Positions 1 through 6,105 of a DNA stretch of 11,364 nucleotides are shown here, one piece after another; positions within the stretch are counted from its first letter, which is position 1, and each line of letters opens with the position of its first letter. Both the position numbers and the translations under genes were made by a program. Source of the DNA: CAZADH01 sp964483805 (GTDB lineage: Bacteria > Muiribacteriota > Ozemobacteria > Ozemobacterales > Ozemobacteraceae); contig CAZADH010000207.1 in the NCBI GenBank assembly GCA_964483805.1, positions 1 to 11,364 of the forward strand, read 5' to 3'. The notes beneath the pieces are model-generated. The model was not told the origin of the DNA. It did not search any database and saw nothing but the letters and a program-made list of their open reading frames with translations.

Positions 1-2727
1 GACAGCTACAACGGCGACTTCAACGAGATCAAGAACAACCTCAACAGTTGTATTGACAACCTGAACGGTCTGATCACCGAAATGAACACGATGTCGAAGG
101 AACACGATGCCGGCGATATCGATGTGAAGATCGATGACCGGAAGTTCCAGGGCGCCTATCAGGCCATGGCGAAAGGCGTGAACGACATGGTGTTCGGCCA
201 CATCGCCGTGAAGAAACTGGCAATGGGCGTCATCAAGTCGTTCGGCGAGGGCAACATGGACGCCCCGTTGCAGCAGTTGCCGGGCAAGAAGAAGTTCATC
301 AACGATACCATCGAACAGGTCCGCACCAACATCAAGGCATTGGTCACCGACGCTGGCCTGTTGGTGAAGGCGGCCGTCGAGGGCAAACTCGACACCCGGG
401 CTGACGCCACCAAGCATCAGGGTGACTTCCGCAAGATCGTCGACGGCGTGAACAAGACGCTCGACGCGGTCATCGGGCCGCTGAACGTCGCCGCCGAGTA
501 TGTCGATCGCATCAGCAAGGGCGATATCCCGCAGAAGATCAAAGACCAGTACAACGGTGATTTCAACGAGATCAAGAACAATCTCAACAACTGTATTGAC
601 GCCGTAAATCTGCTGGTTGCCGATGCGGGAATGCTGGCCAAGGCGGCGGTCGAAGGCAAGCTCGACACCCGCGCCGACGCATCCAAGCACCAGGGCGACT
701 ACCGCAAGATCGTCGATGGCGTGAACAAGACGCTCGACGCGGTCATCGGGCCGCTGAACGTCGCAGCCGAATACGTCGATCGCATCAGCAAGGGCGACAT
801 CCCGCAGAAAATCAAAGACCAGTACAACGGCGACTTCAACGAGATCAAAAACAACCTCAACAACTGCGTCGACGCTGTCAATCTGCTCGTTGCCGACGCC
901 GGCATGCTGGTCAAAGCGGCTGTGGAAGGCAAGCTCGACACCCGCGCCGATGCCACCAAGCATCAGGGCGACTACCGCAAGATCGTCGACGGTGTCAACA
1001 AGACGCTCGACGCGGTCATCGGGCCGCTGAACGTCGCAGCCGAGTATGTCGATCGCATCAGCAAGGGCGACATCCCGCAGAAGATCTCCGACACCTACAA
1101 TGGTGACTTCAACGAGATCAAGAACAACCTTAACAACGCGATCGACAACATCAATGCGCTCGTAACCGATGCCAACGTGCTGGTCAATGCCGCGGTCGAA
1201 GGCAAGCTCGACACCCGCGCCGATGCCACCAGGCACCAGGGCGACTACCGCAAGATCGTCGAGGGTGTCAACAAGACCCTCGATGCGGTCATCGGGCCGC
1301 TGAAGGTGACAGCGAACTACGTCGACCAGATTGCCAAGGGCGTCATCCCGCCCACGATCACCGACTCGTACAATGGCGACTTCAACATCATCAAGAACAA
1401 CCTCAATGCGGTGGTCAAGATGATGAACGAGCTGCTGGCCGAAACCGACAAGATCATCAAGGCCGCAGCCGACGGTCAACTCGACCAGCGTGCCAATGCG
1501 GCCCTCTTCCTGGGCGGCTGGAACAAGCTGGTCAGCGGCGTCAACGACACGATCACCAATATCGTCAATCCGTTGATGGTCACGTCTGATTACGTCGACA
1601 AGGTCTCGAAGGGCATGTCGCCGCCGATCATCACCCAGGAGTACAAGGGCCAGTACAACGAGATCAAGAACAACCTCAACGTGTTGATCGAAGCCATGAA
1701 CACGATCACCGAGGTGGCCGAGCAGATCGCTGACGGCAACCTGCTGGTCGAAGTGAAGACGCGCTCGGCCGAAGACAAGCTGATGGCCGCGTTGGCGGTG
1801 ATGGTCAAGAAGCTCACCGAAGTGGTCAACAACGTGCAAACTGCCGCCGAGCAGGTCACGACGGGCAGCCAGGAACTGTCGGGCAGCGCGCAACAGATCT
1901 CGCAAGGCGCAACGGAACAGGCCGCAGCCGCCGAAGAGGCCAGCTCGTCGATGGAAGAGATGACCAGCAACATCCAGCAGAACGCCGACAATGCGCAGCA
2001 GACCGAGAAGATCGCGATCAAGGCGGCGCAAGACGCGAAGGACAGCGGCAAAGCGGTCGGTGACACGGTTTCGGCGATGAACGAGATCGCCGGCAAGATC
2101 GCGATCATCGAAGAGATCGCGCGGCAGACCAACCTGCTCGCCCTCAACGCCGCCATCGAGGCGGCGCGCGCGGGTGAACACGGCAAGGGCTTCGCGGTGG
2201 TCGCCTCCGAAGTGCGCAAGCTCGCCGAACGCAGCCAGGTGGCTGCCGGCGACATCCGCAAACTGTCGGCCAGCTCGGTCGAGGTCGCCAGCAAGGCCGG
2301 CGAGATGCTGACCAAACTGGTGCCCGATATCCAGAAGACCGCCGAACTGGTGCAGGAAATCTCGGCCGCGTCGAACGAGCAGAAAACCGGCGCCGACCAG
2401 ATCAACAAAGCGATCCAACAGCTCGACCAGGTCATCCAGCAAAACGCGGGTGCCGCCGAGGAACTCGCTTCGACGAGCGAGGAAATGACCGGTCAGGCCG
2501 AGGGTATGCGCCAGGTCATTTCGTTCTTCCGCACCGACAATCGCGGTGTCGCCACCCCCGTCAAGCGCAAGACCGTCACCGCGGCCGCTCCGATGCACTC
2601 GGAAGCGCATCATCAGGCTCCCAAGCCCAAAAAAGAGAAGAAGCCCGAACCGAAAAAAGGCAGCGGGGTCGATCTCGACATGGGCGATGGCGGCGACAAG
2701 TTCGACGCCGACTTCGAGAAGTTCTGA
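1..2727 (+). CDS. Methyl-accepting chemotaxis protein with tandem HAMP repeats (5' end outside window)
   Basis: This is a chemoreceptor that passes a sensed signal to CheA through CheW. The reading frame is open from base 1, and its first codons already spell a repeat segment (DSYNGDFNEIKNNLN). The ATG at 82 is therefore internal and the true start lies upstream. About 908 residues are visible. Roughly the first 570 are HAMP-like helical units: a divergent unit, then five 91-residue repeats. A classic MCP signalling domain follows, with the hairpin-tip sequence RQTNLLALNAAIEAARAGE encoded near 2125-2175 and glutamate/glutamine/alanine-rich methylation-type helices on both sides. No transmembrane segment is visible, so membrane anchoring, if any, must be upstream; a soluble receptor is also possible. 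The C-terminus is a Lys/Pro-rich flexible linker ending in DFEKF, which fits the CheR-tethering pentapeptide pattern. cheW lies 106 bp downstream and is probably in the same operon. The MCP assignment is firm; the ligand cannot be inferred. Confidence 0.95.
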   Translation, partial: DSYNGDFNEIKNNLNSCIDNLNGLITEMNTMSKEHDAGDIDVKIDDRKFQGAYQAMAKGVNDMVFGHIAVKKLAMGVIKSFGEGNMDAPLQQLPGKKKFINDTIEQVRTNIKALVTDAGLLVKAAVEGKLDTRADATKHQGDFRKIVDGVNKTLDAVIGPLNVAAEYVDRISKGDIPQKIKDQYNGDFNEIKNNLNNCIDAVNLLVADAGMLAKAAVEGKLDTRADASKHQGDYRKIVDGVNKTLDAVIGPLNVAAEYVDRISKGDIPQKIKDQYNGDFNEIKNNLNNCVDAVNLLVADAGMLVKAAVEGKLDTRADATKHQGDYRKIVDGVNKTLDAVIGPLNVAAEYVDRISKGDIPQKISDTYNGDFNEIKNNLNNAIDNINALVTDANVLVNAAVEGKLDTRADATRHQGDYRKIVEGVNKTLDAVIGPLKVTANYVDQIAKGVIPPTITDSYNGDFNIIKNNLNAVVKMMNELLAETDKIIKAAADGQLDQRANAALFLGGWNKLVSGVNDTITNIVNPLMVTSDYVDKVSKGMSPPIITQEYKGQYNEIKNNLNVLIEAMNTITEVAEQIADGNLLVEVKTRSAEDKLMAALAVMVKKLTEVVNNVQTAAEQVTTGSQELSGSAQQISQGATEQAAAAEEASSSMEEMTSNIQQNADNAQQTEKIAIKAAQDAKDSGKAVGDTVSAMNEIAGKIAIIEEIARQTNLLALNAAIEAARAGEHGKGFAVVASEVRKLAERSQVAAGDIRKLSASSVEVASKAGEMLTKLVPDIQKTAELVQEISAASNEQKTGADQINKAIQQLDQVIQQNAGAAEELASTSEEMTGQAEGMRQVISFFRTDNRGVATPVKRKTVTAAAPMHSEAHHQAPKPKKEKKPEPKKGSGVDLDMGDGGDKFDADFEKF
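337..1701 (+). repeat. Five in-frame 273-bp tandem repeats encoding paired HAMP units
   Basis: The receptor gene contains consecutive units of exactly 273 bp (91 codons) at 337-609, 610-882, 883-1155, 1156-1428 and 1429-1701. The anchor codon for the Leu of the LDTRADA motif recurs at 388, 661, 934 and 1207, and its degenerate counterpart LDQRANA at 1480. The first three units are almost identical in protein and very similar in DNA, the fourth differs in its second half, and the fifth is clearly diverged. Each unit holds two HAMP-like segments, one around KAAVEGKLDTRAD and one around VDRISKGDIPQKI. The exact spacing shows growth by unit duplication. Confidence 0.9.
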
Positions 2728-2729
2728 CG

Positions 2730-2748
2730 CGGAACGGACCGCGTTCCG
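2730..2748. other. Small hairpin directly after the receptor gene
   Basis: A 7-bp inverted repeat (CGGAACG / CGTTCCG) with a 5-nt loop begins 3 bp after the receptor stop codon. No T-run follows, so it is not a standard intrinsic terminator. It could stabilise the mRNA 3' end or partly attenuate transcription into cheW. The rest of the 106-bp gap is GC-rich, without another clear signal except the cheW ribosome binding site. Confidence 0.4.
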
Positions 2749-2819
2749 GCTGCCGGGAGGGTAGGGGTCCACGGATCCCTGCTCCCCGCGCCGGGACCGG
2801 GCCGGTCTTGCACGCCAGC

Positions 2820-2825
2820 AGGAGG
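2820..2825 (+). promoter_or_regulatory. Ribosome binding site deciding the cheW start
   Basis: A perfect AGGAGG lies 8 nt before the ATG at 2834. An in-frame TTG at 2828 is only 2 nt from this site and is too close to be the start, so the ATG is preferred. Confidence 0.85.
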
Positions 2826-2833
2826 CCTTGATC

Positions 2834-3355
2834 ATGAGCGTAGCCGGGATTTCCCAAACCACGCAATATCTGACGTTCAAACTCGGCGAAGAGATCTTCG
2901 CCGTCGATGTCGCCAAAGTCCGCGAGATTCTCGATTTCACCACGATCACCAAGGTGCCGCAAACCCCAAAGTTCATGCGCGGGGTCATCAATCTGCGCGG
3001 CAGCGTCGTCCCGGTCGTCGACATGCGACTCAAGTTCGGCATGAATCGCACCGAGAAGACGGTGAACACCTGCATCGTCGTCGTCGAGATCAATATGGAC
3101 AACGAGACCACGATCATCGGTGCCCTCGCCGATTCGGTGCAGGAAGTCGTCGAAATGGACCCCGAACAGATCGAACCAGCGCCCAAAATCGGCTCGCAAC
3201 TGCGCACCGATTTCCTGCGCGGCATGGGCAAACGCGACGATCAGTTCATCATGATTCTCGATATTGACAAAGTATTCTCGGCCGCCGAGATTGCCGCCGT
3301 TAGCGCGGCCAACAGCAACGCCGATCCCAACGCGGCGCCGACCCCGGCATCATGA
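2834..3355 (+). CDS. cheW: Chemotaxis coupling protein CheW
   Basis: This cytoplasmic scaffold protein links chemoreceptor tips to the histidine kinase CheA. The 173-residue product is a single CheW domain of usual length. It begins with YLTFKLGEEIFAVDVAKVREIL, split here as YLTFKLGEEIF and AVDVAKVREIL, typical of the first SH3-like subdomain. It also carries the family hallmark GVINLRGSVVPVVDMR at about residues 55-70, then the I-G-A-L-A-D-S-V-Q-E-V strand region. The last 20 or so residues are Ala/Asn/Pro-rich and probably disordered. The ATG at 2834 is chosen because of the AGGAGG 8 nt upstream. The gene lies between its receptor and cheB on the same strand, so it probably serves this receptor array. 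No CheA is visible in the window. Confidence 0.95.
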   Translation: MSVAGISQTTQYLTFKLGEEIFAVDVAKVREILDFTTITKVPQTPKFMRGVINLRGSVVPVVDMRLKFGMNRTEKTVNTCIVVVEINMDNETTIIGALADSVQEVVEMDPEQIEPAPKIGSQLRTDFLRGMGKRDDQFIMILDIDKVFSAAEIAAVSAANSNADPNAAPTPAS

Positions 3356-3359
3356 CCGC

Positions 3360-3395
3360 TGTCCCTGCCTTGTCCGCGCGGACAAGGCAGGGACA
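3360..3395. repeat. Perfect 36-bp palindrome between cheW and cheB
   Basis: The left half TGTCCCTGCCTTGTCCGC (3360-3377) is followed at once by its exact reverse complement (3378-3395). It starts 4 bp after the cheW stop codon. As RNA it would form a very stable hairpin of about 16 bp closed by a small GC-rich loop. No T-run follows on the plus strand, so Rho-independent termination is not strongly supported. Possible roles are an mRNA-stabilising or attenuating hairpin between cheW and cheB, a dimeric-protein operator, or a dispersed palindromic element. Confidence 0.85.
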
Positions 3396-3497
3396 ACAAC
3401 CAACGACGACGAGCAATACAAAATAAATACGAGCCGGGCGGCAACAGCCTCAATCGTCGGGTGCTGCGTCCGTTCAAGAAAAAGGATCGGGTTTGCG

Positions 3498-4562
3498 ATG
3501 GCAAAAATCAAAGTACTGATCGTCGATGATTCGGCGGTCGTACGGCAAACACTGGCCGACATCTTTGCAAGCGACCCCGATCTCGAGGTCGTCGGCGCCG
3601 CGGTGGACCCCTACGCCGCCGCGGAGCGCATGCGCGAAGTCTCCCCCGACGTCATCACCCTCGATGTCGAAATGCCCCGCATGGACGGCATCACCTTTCT
3701 GCGCAAGATCATGAGTCAGCACCCGATCCCGGTCATCATGTGCTCGTCATTGACCGAAGAGGGGTGCGAGACGACGCTCAAAGCGCTGGAATACGGCGCC
3801 GTCGAGATTTTCACCAAGCCCAAGATGGGCACCAAGCAGTTCCTCGAAGAGAGCCGGATCACCCTGTGCGACGCCGTCAAGGCCGCATCCAAAGCAAAGT
3901 TGCGGCGAATTCCCACCGCCGACCCGGTGGCGCAACCCAAACTGACCGCCGACGTGATTCTCGCGAAAGCCGACTCCCGGGCAATGATGCGCACGACCGA
4001 AAAAGTGGTCGTCGTCGGCGCGTCGACCGGCGGCACCGAAGCGCTCAAGGTGTTCCTCGAGATGCTGCCGCTCGACAGTCCCGGTATCGTCATCGTGCAG
4101 CACATGCCCGAGAACTTCACGGCAGCGTTTGCCCGTCGGCTCGACACGACCTGCAAGATCACAGTTAAAGAGGCTGCCGACAACGATACGGTCATCCGGG
4201 GTCAGGCCCTGATTGCCCCGGGAAACAAACACACCCTGCTCAAGCGCAGCGGTGCCCGTTACTTCGTCGAGGTTCGCGACGGTCCGCTGGTCAGCCGCCA
4301 CCGACCGTCGGTCGATGTCTTGTTCCGCTCGGCCGCACGCTACGCCGGCAAGAACGCGGTGGGGGTCATCATGACAGGAATGGGCGACGACGGCGCCCGC
4401 GGCATGAAAGAGATGGCTGACGCCGGTGCCATCAACATCGCGCAGGACGAAGCCACATGTGTGGTGTATGGCATGCCCCGCGAGGCGGTCAACCACGGGG
4501 GTGTGCAACATGTTCTGCCGCTGCGCGACATCGCCGGGTCCGTGATCAAGCACAGCGCATGA
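3498..4562 (+). CDS. cheB: Chemotaxis protein-glutamate methylesterase/deamidase CheB
   Basis: CheB removes methyl groups from, and deamidates, receptor glutamates and glutamines, and so resets receptor sensitivity when phosphorylated by CheA. The 354-residue product has both expected domains. An N-terminal receiver holds the acidic pair D10/D11, phosphoacceptor D56 in the LDVEMPRMDG motif, and K107 in FTKP. A C-terminal methylesterase domain holds the catalytic triad: S176 in GASTGG, H202 in VQHMP and D298 in MTGMGDDGA. The HRPSVDVLF motif near residue 268 is also typical. The linker between domains, about residues 125-165, is Ala/Lys-rich. The start at 3498 has an AAGGA about 11 nt upstream. 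An in-frame extension back to 3264 would overlap cheW and has no domain content, so it is rejected. The length matches E. coli CheB (about 350 aa). It probably acts on the receptor encoded at the start of the window. Confidence 0.97.
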   Translation: MAKIKVLIVDDSAVVRQTLADIFASDPDLEVVGAAVDPYAAAERMREVSPDVITLDVEMPRMDGITFLRKIMSQHPIPVIMCSSLTEEGCETTLKALEYGAVEIFTKPKMGTKQFLEESRITLCDAVKAASKAKLRRIPTADPVAQPKLTADVILAKADSRAMMRTTEKVVVVGASTGGTEALKVFLEMLPLDSPGIVIVQHMPENFTAAFARRLDTTCKITVKEAADNDTVIRGQALIAPGNKHTLLKRSGARYFVEVRDGPLVSRHRPSVDVLFRSAARYAGKNAVGVIMTGMGDDGARGMKEMADAGAINIAQDEATCVVYGMPREAVNHGGVQHVLPLRDIAGSVIKHSA

Positions 4563-4596
4563 GTGCTGCAGAACGAAACCACGGCCCCTTTGCACT

Positions 4597-4618
4597 GCGC
4601 GAAACTGGCGTTTCGCGC
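4597..4618. other. Hairpin in the cheB-response regulator gap
   Basis: A perfect 9-bp inverted repeat (GCGCGAAAC / GTTTCGCGC) flanks a TGGC tetraloop, 35 bp after the cheB stop codon. No T-run follows. It may mark the 3' end of the chemotaxis transcript. The rest of the 261-bp gap has a self-complementary GGCCGCCGGCGGCC near 4694 and two copies of TCCGTGGCGC, but no ORF that looks real. Confidence 0.45.
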
Positions 4619-4741
4619 TGCCTGCTCGGGCCGAGTCGCGCCATCCGTGGCGCCGGCCCGATCCGGGGCTCCTGCCCACGTCCGTGGCGCAAAGGCCGCC
4701 GGCGGCCCCGGGCACTACGCGTATCGTGCGCGGGCGACCGA

Positions 4742-4771
4742 TTGACTTGCCTTGGCTCGACATAGTAGCTT
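4742..4771 (+). promoter_or_regulatory. Possible sigma-70 promoter before the CheY-like gene
   Basis: TTGACT (4742-4747) is a 5/6 match to the -35 consensus. The best -10 partner is TAGCTT (4766-4771) at 18-bp spacing, a weak match. It sits about 50 bp before the response regulator start, at the AT-richer end of an otherwise very GC-rich gap. It suggests that this gene can be transcribed separately from cheB, but the -10 is poor. Confidence 0.35.
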
Positions 4772-4823
4772 GCTGACCAACCGCGTAGACAGCGCATTTT
4801 GAGCACAGGTGGAAGCGAAGACC

Positions 4824-5237
4824 ATGCGAATCCTCATCGCCGAAGACGATTTCATCAGCCGGTCGTTGATGCTCGAACTGCTTCGCCCCTACGGCACCTG
4901 CGATCTGGCCAACAACGGCCATGAAGCGCTCGAGGCCTTCAAACGGGCCCACGCCGAAGGTTCCCCCTATCGATTGGTCTGTCTCGACATCATGATGCCG
5001 CTGATCGACGGGCAGGAAGTCCTGCGCCGCATCCGCGCTTTCGAGGTCGAGAACAAGGTTGGCGTTGTCGACAGTTGCCGCGTCATCATGACCACGGCCC
5101 TCGATGATTTCCAGAACATCATGTCGGCCTTCCGCGATCGCTGCGAAGCCTATCTGAACAAACCGATCGATCGTGCCAAACTCGTGGCCCAACTCGAGTC
5201 GCTGGGGCTGATCGACAAGGCTCAACCGCAGGGCTGA
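4824..5237 (+). CDS. Single-domain response regulator (CheY-like)
   Basis: This is a stand-alone phospho-receiver protein, 137 residues, with no output domain. The conserved receiver residues are present: acidic cluster E7-D8-D9, phosphoacceptor D55 in CLDIMMP, switch threonine T91 in MTTAL, and K113 in YLNKPI. The spacing from T91 to K113 (22 residues) equals that in E. coli CheY. It may act like CheY at a flagellar or other motor, or be a relay or phosphate-sink protein; its place next to cheW and cheB favours chemotaxis. The ATG at 4824 begins the first beta strand (MRILIAED) exactly. A GTG at 4809 would add five residues and cannot be excluded. It is 261 bp from cheB, with a weak possible promoter between them. 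No effector surface can be assigned, so no gene symbol is given. Confidence 0.92.
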   Translation: MRILIAEDDFISRSLMLELLRPYGTCDLANNGHEALEAFKRAHAEGSPYRLVCLDIMMPLIDGQEVLRRIRAFEVENKVGVVDSCRVIMTTALDDFQNIMSAFRDRCEAYLNKPIDRAKLVAQLESLGLIDKAQPQG

Positions 5238-5280
5238 AGCCGCCCGACCCACATCGACAAACACCCGCACACGTCACGCA

Positions 5281-5296
5281 ACGCGCACGCGCGCGC
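5281..5296. other. Alternating purine-pyrimidine tract
   Basis: Sixteen bases of strictly alternating purine and pyrimidine, mostly CG steps, lie in the gap after the response regulator gene. Such tracts can adopt left-handed DNA under negative supercoiling. Any role here is unknown, and chance in GC-rich DNA is likely. Confidence 0.4.
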
Positions 5297-5312
5297 CCGG
5301 AGTTCGATTTTC

Positions 5313-5341
5313 TGGACGTAACCCAATCTTTGTGCTAATCT
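5313..5341 (+). promoter_or_regulatory. Possible promoter for the unknown gene-murC run
   Basis: TGGACG (5313-5318) and TAATCT (5336-5341) are separated by 17 bp, and a TGC precedes the -10, giving an extended -10 look. It lies in the only AT-rich patch of a 296-bp gene-free stretch (5238-5533). Matches to consensus are partial (4/6 and 3/6). A transcript starting here would have a leader of nearly 190 nt that includes the 15-bp repeats. Confidence 0.35.
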
Positions 5342-5434
5342 ACCTCACTCGATTTGGCACATCTGGCTCGACGCAGGGCCAGTCAGGGGGCGTGAATCCG
5401 CTTGATTCCATGGGACGACTCGATCCGCGGCAGC

Positions 5435-5479
5435 CGCATCCACGGGGGCCGTATCCACGGGGGCCGTATCCACGGCGGC
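5435..5479 (+). repeat. Three tandem 15-bp repeats upstream of the unknown gene
   Basis: Three consecutive copies of the unit CGTATCCACGGGGGC occupy 5435-5449, 5450-5464 and 5465-5479. Copies one and three each carry one substitution. They end 54 bp before the preferred start of the next gene. If a TTG at 5402 were the start, they would encode an Arg-Ile-His-Gly-Gly repeat, but that start has no supporting signal. More likely they are leader DNA, either a binding-site array or slippage-born repeats. Confidence 0.8.
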
Positions 5480-5533
5480 CACGATGTGCGGTCAGGAATC
5501 CACGAACCGAGTCCAACCCCGGCGGAAACCTTC

Positions 5534-6037
5534 ATGACCAGTGTATTCTCCTCGATTTCCAGCAATGTCGGCGCCCAGGGTGATGCCATGCCGGGCCGGG
5601 TGGCGCTGACGATCGTCGGTGCCGAACCCGGAGCGTGTGACGGTGACCGGGTTGTCGATGCCAGCCTGGCCGTCATCATCGACGGCGGGCCGGAATGGGC
5701 CTTGTCGGTCTTCTCTCCCGACGTCGCCGCCCTCGGTCCGTTCGCCGATCTGGTCGGCCGCACCGTCCACGGTGAACTGTGGTCGATGCGCGAGCCGGTT
5801 TCAGCACAGCTTTGCGGACCGATGCTCGAGATCAACGACCGCTGTGGTCTCGTGCGCTTCAGCGGCGAGGTGATTGGCGTCGGTCCCGATCGGGTCATCC
5901 TCGATGTTGGTTTTCCCGTATGCACGCCACGGCCCGCGTTCCCGGTCATTCGAGGTGCGTGGTTGTCCGGCGAAGGTGGTTTACGTCTGCAGACCTCCCA
6001 CGATGGGGTTTCAGGTTTTTCATCAACATGCCGATGA
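5534..6037 (+). CDS. Unrecognised 167-aa protein upstream of murC
   Basis: I do not recognise this protein. The ATG at 5534 has a GGCGGA-like sequence about 8 nt upstream and gives 167 residues with no signal peptide or transmembrane span. The N-terminal 15 residues are Ser/Asn-rich. The rest is rich in alternating hydrophobic residues, Gly, Val and Asp, as in RVALTIVG, LAVIIDGG and DRVILDVGFPV, which suggests an all-beta soluble fold. It has three cysteines in the middle and late part (CDG, QLCGP, DRCGL) plus one in FPVCTP, with no metal-binding spacing that I trust. The stop codon overlaps an in-frame ATG of the murC frame (ATGA at 6034-6037), so the two may be translationally coupled. Codon use looks like its neighbours. 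Upstream extension to a TTG at 5402 is possible but would translate the 15-bp repeats and is disfavoured. Confidence 0.7.
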   Translation: MTSVFSSISSNVGAQGDAMPGRVALTIVGAEPGACDGDRVVDASLAVIIDGGPEWALSVFSPDVAALGPFADLVGRTVHGELWSMREPVSAQLCGPMLEINDRCGLVRFSGEVIGVGPDRVILDVGFPVCTPRPAFPVIRGAWLSGEGGLRLQTSHDGVSGFSSTCR

Positions 6038-6084
6038 ATGATCTGAACAAAGTGTCGTCGCACGACACCTACAAGACCCTACCC

Positions 6085-6091
6085 AAGGAGG
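6085..6091 (+). promoter_or_regulatory. Shine-Dalgarno-like site inside the murC 5' region
   Basis: A perfect AAGGAGG lies 14 nt before the ATG at 6106, longer spacing than ideal. It supports 6106 over the ATG at 6034, which has no clear site but overlaps the upstream stop codon. Both starts remain possible. Confidence 0.5.
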
Positions 6092-6105
6092 CGGCAGCCA
6101 ACAAC

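Noticed and set aside
159..959. Three minus-strand frames of 84-89 aa that resemble each other
   Set aside because: They are similar only because they lie opposite the 273-bp receptor repeats; they are not a gene family.
1590..2435. 281-aa minus-strand open frame opposite the receptor signalling domain
   Set aside because: The Ser/Ala/Leu-rich translation mirrors the receptor's helical repeat codons; there is no start signal and no independent domain.
3264..3497. N-terminal extension of CheB
   Set aside because: It would overlap the cheW end and translate the 36-bp palindrome into Arg/Pro-rich sequence without any domain; the receiver domain starts right at 3498.
3747..5270. 507-aa minus-strand open frame across cheB, the gap and the CheY-like gene
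   Set aside because: It is antisense to two certain genes with full sets of catalytic residues, and its translation is low-complexity His/Asp/Arg-rich with no domain. Long antisense frames are expected in GC-rich coding DNA.
5345..5375. TGGCAC resembling a sigma-54 -24 element
   Set aside because: No TTGC-type -12 element lies at the required spacing.
5435..5479. CRISPR-like repeats
   Set aside because: The three 15-bp units are directly adjacent with no spacers, and no cas gene is present.
5402..5533. TTG-initiated extension of the unknown protein with an Arg-Ile-His-Gly-Gly repeat
   Set aside because: There is no ribosome binding site, the start codon is rare, and the composition breaks sharply at the ATG at 5534. 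It is kept only as a testable alternative.
5779..6105. Upstream extension of the murC frame
   Set aside because: The frame is open well before murC but overlaps the upstream gene and has no MurC-like content; only starts at 6034 or 6106 are credible.
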